From the NCBI GenBank assembly GCA_001792895.1, contig MARA01000005.1:1054001-1118000 (forward strand): DNA of 64,000 nucleotides. The letters run 5' to 3'. Position 1 is the stretch's first letter. Every line of letters begins with the position of its first letter. Positions 11,103 through 21,373 of this stretch are shown in pieces. The notes beneath the pieces were generated by a model. That model was given only the letters and a program-made list of their open reading frames with translations, was not told the origin of the DNA and did not search any database. The position numbers were made by a program, and so were the translations under genes. The stretch is from Lentinus brumalis. Lineage: Eukaryota; Basidiomycota; Agaricomycetes; Polyporales; Polyporaceae.

Positions 11103-12840
11103 ATGGCCTTTGGACGGGAAGAAATCCCCACCTTCCCGTCGCCGTTCGAGTTCAACGCTCGCGACCCGATCACCCTCGTCGAGCTCCGTATGCACATTCT
11201 GTCCGGCCTGATTCGCCAGAAGCCGCGCTGGTGGGAGAAGGTACTGGATGACGAGCTTGTCGCGAAGTGGCGAGCGGAGATGGTGGAGTATGACCGCGTC
11301 GCGCGCGAGAAGGAGTGGGACGAGAGCGGGAGGACATCTACGGCGTGAGGAGGTGGCCCCGGGACGCTCTAACGGACGCGCAGCTCGACTACGTCTTTGC
11401 CGAGTTGAAGCACGTCGCTGGAGAGAGAGACGAGAAGACGGGAATCCATGTGAGAACTCCTTGCGATTCGTCATGGCTACATGCTGACTGTCGCCCCTTC
11501 AGGCGAGTTCGGTACCCTGGGTGTACCAGTCTTTCTCGCTCGTCCCTACAAATCTCAAGAGTGCTCTGCTACGAGGCGTGGCGGCGCTCGAAGACGTCCC
11601 CGAGGAGGAGAAAGATTGGCACCCGGGATCGAACCGCCAAGTGCTCGACCTCGTCCATCCCTCCCTATACTGTTTCCGGCTTGGTAAGAGCCTCGTGCTC
11701 ACAGCAGACGAACATCGACTTCCTGGGAAAGACCCACTCTCGTCGTATTCGCTGGAGCAATACTTAGATGACCGCGACGACTACTACATGAACAGCATGG
11801 CTTTCTCGGAGGACTTTCAGTGGCTCCCGACCGTATTCAAGGTCTCCGAGACGGGCGATGTGGAGCTGAAGAGCTACATCAACAACTTGCACCCAATCAA
11901 GCACGCATCGCTGTACCGTACCATCACCGGTGTCCTGCATCAGTTTGTCCCGATGTTCGAGCGAGTGCTCTCGGACGCTGCGAGTCCTGTGCCGCCTCCG
12001 GTTATTCGAGTTGACCCGCACGGTTGGTACTCTCACATCCCCGAGATGAGATACGAAGAAGAAGACTACGAAGAGTGGTGTACGAACCGCTGGCCACTCG
12101 TCCCCGACCCCCGCCCTTTGCGCCGCCGCCGACCGAAGATCGCATCGACGTGAACCTTAAGGGGCGCCAGATCCGCATCATCGTGAAGCTCGCGAACATC
12201 GTCCTGACCCCGAGCATCCTTCGTACCCCGGCGGCTCGTGGCACGTCGAAGGCATGGCGAACGAGAACATCGTCGCGACAGGCCTCTACTACTACGCATC
12301 GGAGAACATCACCGAGTCGCGCCTGGCGTTCCGCGTGCAGGTCGGCACCGACGCGGAGTCGTTGGACATGCAGTACCAGCAGAGCGACAATCGTGGCTAC
12401 CGCGCGGTGTTCGGATTCGGGGGCGATGACGAGCTCAACCAGGAGCTCGGGCACATCGTCGCGGAGGAGGACAAGTGTGTCGCGTTCCCGAACATCAACC
12501 AGCACCGCGTGGAGCCGTTCGAGCTCGCGGATCGCTCGCGGCCGGGGCACCGGAAGATCCTGGCGTTCTTCTTGACGGACCCATTCGAGGTCGTGCAGTC
12601 CACGATGATGGTGCCCCGCAACAGCGCGAGTGGTATCTGGACGAGATGGAGCGCATCCCGCCGCTGCGCAAGCTTCCGAGGGAGCTGTTCGACATGATCG
12701 CAGACTACGTGCTCGAGGGGACCATCACGCGCGCCGAGGCCGAGGCGGATAGGGAGAAGCTGATGGAGGAGCGGCAGAGGTTCGTGATGCAGCACAATGA
12801 AGAGGTCTTCGAGGTTAGCTTCAATATGTGCGAGCATTAG
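11103..12840 (+). CDS. DUF4246 family protein, frame-disrupted
   Basis: The DUF4246 family (fungal, uncharacterised) is recognised from its conserved blocks in order: the N-terminal E-L-x-M-H-I / KP-x-WW-x-KV-x-D block, WHPGSNRQVLDLVHPSLY, IVKLANIVLTP, and GGSWHVEGMANEN followed by YYYASENITESRLAFR. One 53-bp intron is seen (11450-11502). The reading frame is lost four times, at G/C runs 11328-11330, 12108-12112, 12208-12211 and 12614-12617. At each, one extra G or C would restore the family sequence and no intron can explain the shift. No premature stop occurs apart from those caused by the shifts, and the ATG and TAG are in place. Either the gene is a very young pseudogene or, more likely, the consensus is short by one base in each run. 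Confidence 0.8.
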
Positions 12841-13621
12841 ACGCAGTGTTGGTCGCAGTCTTTTGCTTTTTCTTGTATCTTTGCTTGCTCCGGCTCTTGG
12901 GCTGTGTATGTCTGTTCTCTGGGGGATGGTACTTATGCTGATACTGGGATACAAGCTAGATTGGGGTACAGAACCCTGTCAGTGCTCGCATATGGAAAAC
13001 TCGATCTCGTATACTAGTACAGTAGCATTGAACGCTACCACGGAGTAAGTAAGTATGCAGGGCAGCTTTCCTTCGTGAGCTCCTTGCTGTCTTGCGGACG
13101 TCGTCAGCGGTCAACTCGAATAGCTCCGAGTCCGCCGGCAACATATAGCAGGTGCGCTCGAGATTCTCAATCCGGCATCACTCACTCCTCCTGCTTTGGT
13201 GGTACGCTGTGGTACAAGATCCCAACGACACTGTAGGTTCGGAGCGAGCCGCAGCGCGACGCGCCTTCTCGCGAGTACAGAGTACAACAAAATACACACG
13301 GCGGGCCTTCTAGCTCCTCTGGACCCCCTCGCTCGCAGAAAATAATCAGCGCACAGGTGGTACATATGCACCGCAACCTGGATGACTGAGTAGGTGGTAC
13401 CATTTACACCAGAGAATATCAACTGACTTGTCTTCTGCTACGGAGGTTCTGAGTGATTACGGGCGAATTGCCGCTCCGTAAACTTGTGTGCCTACAGCGT
13501 CCAGAGATGAGGACGATCGATCCCTTCCTAAGCAATCACAGCACTACAGAGTAGAGACTGTCATTACTCGACGCATGAGCATCCACTGCGACACGGGAAT
13601 ACTGCACGGCTGAAAGCGACC
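12841..13621. other. intergenic, convergent 3' regions
   Basis: The 0.8 kb between the DUF4246 stop (+) and the velvet stop (-). No coding or RNA feature was recognised. Confidence 0.5.
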
Positions 13622-15306
13622 TCAGCACCGGCCTGGAGTGTGTACGATGCACGGGAAGTTGCTACCCGTCCGAGAGGGTCCTCCAAAGACGAGTCTAGAA
13701 AACGGGTCTGCGTAACCATTCGAGTAGGCACTCGGGCTCTCGTCCATGGCCACGGGAGAAAACGAATCGCCCTGCGATCGCACAGCAACTTGGTCGCGCG
13801 CTTCCTCCCTGCGTTGCCACTCCGCGAGCGCGTTTCGCGCGGACTCCGCATCTGAATTGAACAACACCGAGTACCGAGGCAGGGTGTGTGCGAAGTCGCC
13901 TGCACCCGAGTCGCTCGCGGCGTTTGGTGGATCGGCCCGGTGGTATGGTCTCCTGTCTGGCGTTCGGCACCAGGCCCGGAATGGACCCAGCGAGCCAACG
14001 CTATTGCCCTGTGCGGAATCCGTGGAATAATCGGAGGGGTCCTGGGCTGCCTTCTTCCAGCTCCTGCGCTCGCGGTGGCGTGAGTTGACGCGGATCCCGC
14101 TCAGCAAGAGCCGCTGCAGCACCATGGCGGTCAAGGTTTGCTCTTGGCAATGGGGCACGGGTGGAATGCTCACCTTGGTGAGGTCAGTAGACACTGAAAG
14201 GCCGGGAAACGACTTGGTGGAGAAGATCTCGAAAGGGCCGCCGTAGCATTCCGCCAGTATGGGCACATCAGGAGTCGCTTGGGAGCCGCAGATGTTGAAG
14301 ACGCGGTACCGGAGGAAGAAGTGACCTTCCTGCCTCACCGCGAGGTCCTATGCGACGCAGAGCGGTGAGCATGGCACATCTGATGAACGCTACAGGGAAT
14401 AATCACGAACCGGGAAGACAAACATGGCCACCCGTCGGCCCTCGTACGCCACAAGCGAGCACGCTGCGAAGGTCTCGCCGGCCAGCAGGTTCGTACACGT
14501 CGCATCTTCTTCAGGTGCCAGACTCCCATGTGCAGCAAACGGGGTTTGTGAATTGGAGCGAACCTTCGGGCGCATGGTCCAAGGTTCGGGAAGACGTCCC
14601 ACGTCGATGGGTGCCGGGCCGCTGTCGTACTGCCGCACGGTCAATCCACGGAGCCCAGATGGTACGACGGCCCCAGGAAGGTCGCCATCGAAGGGACCCC
14701 CGGGCGTAAACTGAGGCAGGCGTGTGTACTGAGACGCACGGGCTGTTGACATCGACGCGTCGTGGTGGAAGGGAGCCTGTCGCATCCCGGATCGACGGGT
14801 CGAAGACGCCACAAGGCGCCGATCTGGGACAATCTGTCCTCCGGCAGGTCGGATGAGGTCTACGTGGCAGACAAACCCTAGTGTGAAGTTCTCGCTGTAG
14901 CACCGTCAGGCTGTCGGTACGTAGGGGGACGTCGGCAGAGCAAACTCACTCGAGGTCCCGGAGCTCTTCCTCCATCTCGCGGCCCGCGCCCACTTGTATC
15001 GTCCGGTAACAGCGCATCCGAACGACAGGTGGCGGGTCGAGGGGACGCTTGTCCTTGCGTGCGTACCTGATAGAAGGCCAATGCGCGTTATACAGGAGTT
15101 ATACTTATCATCTGCAAACCGCAAACTCACTTGCGGCCGATGTCAGCCTTTTGCACCTCCTCTAACGATACTCGCATGGCAGGAAGCAGCTCAAAGCGGA
15201 GAGCGGGGGCGGTGTGATCCTGAATGGTGCTAGGCTGTGGCCTCAAGAGATTCGAGAGTGAGGGTTTGTACCTTTGTGAGTACGGACGAATGTTAATTGG
15301 CTTCAT
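13622..15306 (-). CDS. velvet-domain regulator, VelB-like
   Basis: Five exons read on the minus strand: 15306-15131, 15066-14950, 14894-14411, 14347-14174 and 14113-13622, giving 480 residues with all junctions in frame (introns 55-64 bp). Velvet landmarks in order: RFELLP and the GRKYARKDKRPLDPPPVV block (residues 56-74), ENFTLGFVCHVDL, then an insertion of about 100 residues, FVFP-DLAVRQEGHFFLRYRVF across the third intron, and CYGGPFEIFSTKSFPGL-STDLTK followed by SGIRVNSR. An insertion inside the velvet fold is a known feature of VelB. Velvet proteins bind DNA through an NF-kB-like fold and form dimers that link development with secondary metabolism. The Ser/Asn/Arg-rich tail is not conserved. 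The start ATG at 15306 opens a frame that runs straight into the domain; an extra 5' exon is not excluded. Confidence 0.85.
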
Positions 15307-17141
15307 GACGGCGTACCTGATTCAAAGTTGGACCTGAACATACAAGATTGAATTGAGCAACGCAGCGCCCCAGCTGTCACGGTGTGGTAGCTGGACTCAG
15401 CACTGGTGAAAAATCGGACTTAAGGTCGGCTGATGAGGAACACAGCGGGAGGCAGAGAAGGTTATATACTGCCGTCGAGCTCGCCTTGAGGGATCCGCAT
15501 GGCTAGATTGAGCTCGGCATCGAGATAGAACGATTGCAACAGGAAGGGCACCGGCTAGACCGCGCCTCAGCGCGAATGCTTCTGTCTCAGACAGCACTTC
15601 ACATACCGCCGTTGGCAAAACACGCAGGTGGAGAGCGCTTGGTCGTGCCGAACTGTCATGCAACAGGGCGCGTCGTGTCTTGACCAAGAACTTCGAAAAT
15701 GCAAGGGTGCTCTCACCAGGCAGACCGTTGATGAACTTCTGAGTTCTTTGCGAGATACCCAACCCCTGCGCGGAGAGTCTGAGTCGGTGATGTCCTCTAC
15801 AGCACACGTGCGTGTCGGAAGGTACTCACGATGCGCTTGATATGCATACGCCCCTTCCTGAACCGGTCGATGAGATTCGCGTCAGCGTGGTGGGAGAGTC
15901 GAGACCTGCGGAACTTTGTACGGATGTGTCAGAAATTAGAAGTTAGGACTATCACGGCGACGCGACGTACCGAATTACGACAACGTAGAGCGATGATGGC
16001 CGCACTCGATGTAGTCCTGCCCAGCAGCAGGGCGCCGGGAGACAAAGGTAAATAGCATAACGCACACGCAGTCGAAGCATCCTAGGAGGCCCTCATGCTA
16101 CATTTGGGTGGAGGGTAGCTTGGACGGCTTTGCGCTTGAACTTAACGCGTAGGCAGAGTGTGTCCAGGAATAGCGGCCTATGTCGTGGTCGCCTGACTCC
16201 AGTACCAATCGAAGTCGAAACCACGTTTCGGAACCAGTCGCACAGCGAAACGCTGCCGATTCGCGAAGTTTGTGAAGCGAAAAGCGTAATTTGATGACCT
16301 CCTTGTGGTCTCGATCGTACGGACAGCCTAGCGGAAGGTGGTGAACATCGGTCGCCTCGTTGACAAGAGTGTAGGGACTCACAATCTCTCTGTCACAGAC
16401 GAAGCGCGTGTTGACGGGATGCGGGTAATTGATGAATCGATGACTGGAGCGGACACAAGCCTTCTGCTTCCAGTCCTCGCGGCAGCTGCCAGTGCCACGT
16501 CGGATTGACCAATTAGATCGCGGTGGATGTTGGCGATTGGCCTTGTCCAGAAGATTCACTTCTCCAACTGTCCCGATATAACGACCGAGTCGGCTCCTTC
16601 GGGTGCCGCAAGAATATAATCAAGTGAAGGCTTGTGGTAAGGCGGACGTAATCTGCAGGGTAGATAGACACCCTAGGCGGAGAGCTCGACCGCGACATGG
16701 AGGAAGAGTGCAGGGACATGAGTGAGGAAGACGGCCAAATAACGGATAGATAATCAGCTGCTCGAAACTGCAGCACAATGTACTTACCTGCAGCGTAGGA
16801 TCGAAGCCGCAATAACTCGCCAGTGTCCGGTGACGGTGACGGTGTAATGTCGTAAGAGAGACGTCCTAGCAGCCAGCTCGGCCGCGCGTTCCCGAGATGA
16901 GATGCCTCATTGCAGGCACAGATGCTTCTCATGACCGTGTAGGTTCTGGGGTGCGATGAGTCGTGTCTGTATACAAGGTCAGTAGCAGACAGGCGGATCG
17001 CGCCCAGAACTCCGCGATGTTCAGTCACATGCGGTAGATGCATTGAACGCCGCTGAACGATCTTCGGAGTCTACCTACGGAATAGCGGGCGAGTGCCTCC
17101 TAAATCGTGGTTCTATAGTACCCGGCATGGGAGTAGGCGTC

Positions 17142-17356
17142 CAGTTTACAGCAGTACTAGTTTGCATAACGATAGGCCCCTCCGCACAATGTATGCACAC
17201 TGTCACTTAGGCGGTCCCCGAACCTTGATAAGGGCTAAGTCAATTCAAAAAGTACCACTAGGTTTCGAGAGTCTCGAAAGTACGACTGCCGCAGCTAAGC
17301 GACACATGTGTACATACTGCGGGAGGGGCCTATCGTTTTGCAAACTGCTGTAACAG
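17142..17356. mobile_element. MITE-like inverted-repeat element
   Basis: The left arm (about 17142-17200) and right arm (about 17303-17356) are reverse complements over TTACAGCAG, TTTGCA-AACGATAGGCCCCTCC and TATG-ACAC. The left arm has a 5-base insertion and the right arm one extra C. Complementarity weakens but continues inward, and the loop contains a smaller perfect stem (TTTCGAGAGTCTCGAAA). The whole is about 215 bases, without coding capacity. It shares no obvious sequence with the element at 10.5 kb. Confidence 0.6.
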
Positions 17357-17441
17357 GCGAGAGAGGCGGCGCAGGGCGACGCCCTCGTGCTAAGCGTCGC
17401 TGCTCATTCACGCCGCTTAAATGACAAGCATCCTCCCTGTA

Positions 17442-17457
17442 CCCCCCCCCCCCCCCC
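17442..17457. repeat. C16 homopolymer
   Basis: Sixteen consecutive C, flanked by A on the left and GGG on the right. Runs this long are slippage-prone and their exact length is unreliable. Confidence 0.8.
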
Positions 17458-18062
17458 GGGCTCGGCTGGGATCGCGGACGTATCACGCCGTTGAGCGCGA
17501 TACAATCCCTATACAGCGCTCCGCGACCCTCTGAGGACTGGATAAAGCATTGAAGATGAAGCTTGCTTGAAGCTCCGGCCGCTTCACCCTATCTTTTTGG
17601 GTTGCCGGAAGGTGGAAGCGAACAGAGGAGACGTACCGTCGAAAGCATGCCACGGGCGCGTGACTGCAGTCAGCCCCCGAGTCCAAACCCGCCAGGCAAG
17701 CCGAATGTGTTCAGAACGACTCAGGGCTTCAGAGTGAATGTCAATACTTGACAGAATTCGCGACAGATCAAGATAGATTGGAAGAGCTCTTGCGTGTCAG
17801 AGGCAGGAGAACACGTTCACGTTGAAGATGGTCGCTCCGGCGAAGTCAATTGACGCCCATGGCCAGGGACACCGCCCAGAAAGGGAGCTCCGATCCAGTA
17901 AGTACACTGCAGTCGCAGGAGACCAACAACCACGGCAGAGGACGACAGTCATGGCTTGATACCACGCATGACAGAAAAATTATCAGAGAAAATGAGATAG
18001 TACTGCTACACTAGTCGTACAAATGCCACAAGCCCAGTCTAGAACCAACAGAATAGAATAAG

Positions 18063-18649
18063 TTACGTCCTCTCGCCGCGGAGACGACGCGCGAGCGCAA
18101 GGTCTTTTGGCTGGATGGTCACACGCTTGGCGTGGATGGCGGCGAGGTTGGTGTCCTCAAAGAGGGAGACGAGGTATGCCTCAGAGGCTTCCTGGAGCGC
18201 CATGACGGCGGAAGACTGGAAGCGAAGGTCCGTCTGCGAAGGAACTATGTAAGTCGAGGGCATAGACACCGGCGAACAAAGAAGACAAACCTTGAAGTCC
18301 TGAGCGATTTCTCGGACAAGACGTTGGAAGGGGAGCTTGCGGATGAGGAGCTCCGTCGACTTCTGGTACCGACGAATCTCACGGAGAGCGACGGTACCAG
18401 GCCGGAAACGATGAGGCTTCTTGACACCACCAGTTGCAGCCTGCAGACAAGCGGCATGAGGACACGATGGCCAAGAGATGTCATGGAAACTTACGGCGGC
18501 AGTCTTGCGAGCCTGGGACTTGGCAGCGAGTTGCTTGCGCGGTGCCTTACCTGAGAGAGTAGAGATGAGCTCGGCGTGTCGAACTCTTCAAACCCGGTGA
18601 GGCACTTACCACCGGTGGACTTGCGTGCGGTTTGCTTGGTGCGAGCCAT
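18063..18649 (-). CDS. histone H3
   Basis: Four exons (18649-18610, 18550-18495, 18440-18291, 18233-18063), introns 54-59 bp, 138 residues. The N-tail [20 protein letters not shown] is canonical through K18. The globular part has the usual [20 protein letters not shown] and [15 protein letters not shown] blocks, ending [10 protein letters not shown]. The segment between K23 and K36 reads [13 protein letters not shown], where the usual form is AARKSAPSTGG: two residues longer, with T in place of S28 and no P30. H3 wraps DNA in the nucleosome core with H4. It is transcribed divergently from H4 across 365 bp. A minus-strand TATA (about 18751-18757) lies about 100 bases before the ATG. Confidence 0.95.
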
Positions 18650-19014
18650 TGCTAATGATGTAGAGACGTGTGGAGGTGGCTGTAGGGGTACTTGGCAGTG
18701 GCAGGGGTGGTAGGCGGGATGGGGGCCATGACGGCCGAGAGCAAGAGCTCTTATACAAGCGCGCCAGCCACCTGGGCGCTCTCAACAAACGCGTCGAAAC
18801 GCGCACGTGATGGACGCGTTGAGTGCTTCAACAAAATAAGGTTTGATGAAACAAGCGCACGTGCCGTCCCCGCGTTTCATACTTAAGAACCGCCCCCGCG
18901 TTCTGCCTTTCCTCCACTCCCGTCTACCCTCCCGCCACTCCACCACCACCAGCCAACCAAGGCTCACCAACTACCGCACTTAGCGCCTCCTTCTCCCTAA
19001 CAAACTACTGAAAC
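18650..19014. promoter_or_regulatory. bidirectional H3/H4 promoter with MCB and CACGTG elements
   Basis: The 365-bp gap between the two histone ATGs carries two ACGCGT sites (18789-18794, 18814-18819), the MluI cell-cycle box bound by MBF in G1/S, and two GCGCACGTG motifs (cores 18804-18809 and 18858-18863). A TATA box faces H3. Coordinated S-phase expression of both histones is the natural inference; binding factors are not shown by sequence. Confidence 0.7.
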
Positions 19015-19430
<416 letters not shown>

Positions 19431-21270
19431 ATACCTTTTTCTTGGCCTTATTGTATTGGTGTATCTCTGTACTGTATACTGTAATCTATTTCCTCTCGAT
19501 CTCCTCCGAACCTTGTGCGAAGTCCAGGACTGAGGTCCTTGTGGGCGTCTGGGATACCATATTTGGGTTCGGAAGTTGCGGCCCGACTCCGGCCACGTCA
19601 AGCGCGGCTTCCGACTTAAATTTGGGATCATACCCTGCTACTCCCCTGCTCAGTGTCGCAGCTATTTTTCTATCTTACTTCATGCTTGACGATCGCTCTC
19701 CGACCGTTTCTTTGCACGACGTAGCGTGGCACGACTGATCATGCAAATGGTTGTTGGGCCGTCCTTTCTGCACGTCGATAGGCCCGTCAATCGTATGCCT
19801 AGGGGAGACAACCTTGAAAGCTTAAACGGCTGTCCCGTTTTCCACCCACTGTCCCGAGTCCACATTGTCGCGCGGGGCCTTGTTGTAGGGGCACCTTTGG
19901 GAGCATGGTGACGGGGCGTATTATTGATATGTTCAGCTCGACCTCAGGTGAGTAAAGGAAATCGATGCGCTTGAGCATGAGGGTTCTGCATTCCTTTCGT
20001 ACCTTCCTATCACAAAGGCCTCCCAACCCCATACCGTTTTACCTTCTGAACACGCCTACACCTTCGAAAGTGTACCTGTACATCGGGTCAAGGTGGCGGG
20101 CGGATGATGCCCAGTTCGTTCACGCGCGAACATGATTCGTGTGCCAGTACAGAGGGCTGCATGCACAGGGGCCACCTAGGGCCACCTCCATCGACGAGCA
20201 GTCGGCCGGGTGAAGTTGCGGTCACGCCACGTTGATGTGCGCGTGGTGATATGTATTCTGGCAGCTGATGAACTTATGAGTAGTTCAGACGACCAGAGAC
20301 GACCCGATAACAGACCTGCCTATCACGCTAATCTTCGGACGGACCATTTGAACAGCTCCCTCTATTAACCGCAGAGATGGCAAGCAAGGATCCAGCCACG
20401 AACAGCACAGTCGGAATCCCTACTAGTACCTGTCAACCGCTCATCACCATGGCACCCGCGCTGCACCCACCTCCGGGAACGCAAGCGGCACCGGTGCTGT
20501 AGTTCTCTGATCGTCAAATCAAGAACTGCAAATCTCAGCTCGGTCTCTGTGCTCTCCATCCTTCGCACATACAGCTACTCCATCGGATACCAAGACTGGA
20601 TGTCGCGGTTCGCCATGATCGCGTGAACTCGAGAGAGGGGGGACTTTTAAACTGACTGGCTGGTTCCGCTTATACAGACGAGGGACACGACGTCCACGGA
20701 AGGAGGAGGTAAAACAACGATATCTGCAGCAGTTTCGAATGTGAGCCCCGGGCCGCATCTGACTCCTAGTTGCAATTTATTGCAGCCGTCTAGGCGGCTA
20801 TGTACCACATAACCTCATACGTCCACCAGGTACAAGATCATGATATTGAAAGCACAGGTTCCCTGAGAAGGTCGACAACACTCCGTTGCTACGACATACG
20901 TAGCTGCGCGCTGTCTTGCGTTGTGACAGATGTGGATTTACCACCATTCGGGGATGGTACGTCCGGTTTACCTATGCGTTTCTGCCTCCGCTCATCCTCC
21001 GTGCATGTCGCTCGACAGATGAACGATACTTCAAATTCAAAGACTTGGCACAAGAATCATTCACTGCGGCTCTATAGCTCCCGCTCCGGAGTTTCGCGGA
21101 TCGTATGCCAATGTGCAAGTATTGCGGCCGAGGACGGGTTGAATGGCTCAAAGGCAACGCTGCGGGCATCGCATTCCCCTTCAGAGGGATCTCGCTCCCA
21201 TGCTCCAATTGTAAGGTAAGCTCATGATAATGCACTGCATGTCCTGTCTGACCGGTGCCGCCAGTTCGAG
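19431..21270. other. intergenic, nothing recognised
   Basis: 1.8 kb between H4 and the sedolisin promoter. Open frames are short and unsupported. Confidence 0.5.
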
Positions 21271-21273
21271 GAG

Positions 21274-21280
21274 GTATAAT
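21274..21280 (+). promoter_or_regulatory. TATA-like box of the sedolisin gene
   Basis: GTATAAT lies about 95 bases before the ATG at 21374, the same spacing as for other TATA genes here. Confidence 0.5.
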
Positions 21281-21373
21281 AGTCGACAAAGAGAATTCGG
21301 AGAAGGTCGTCGACGGCAGCGCCTCTCCTTTTCTTTTCACGCTCTCCGACTTCTCCTTGCTTTCGATTTTGAC

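Larger units (their letters stand above)
15307..18062. other. 2.7 kb with only doubtful open frames
   Basis: Two minus-strand frames (17043-16513 and 16559-16098) overlap at one end and include a strong donor-like GTAAGT near 16787. Spliced models give no recognisable domain and codon choice is unbiased, so I do not call a gene. The segment also holds the inverted-repeat element at 17142-17356 and the C tract at 17442-17457. Confidence 0.4.

Noticed and set aside
16098..17043. Possible two-exon minus-strand gene with a GTAAGT donor
   Set aside because: No recognisable family and several incompatible splice models; kept only as a remark in the intergenic entry.
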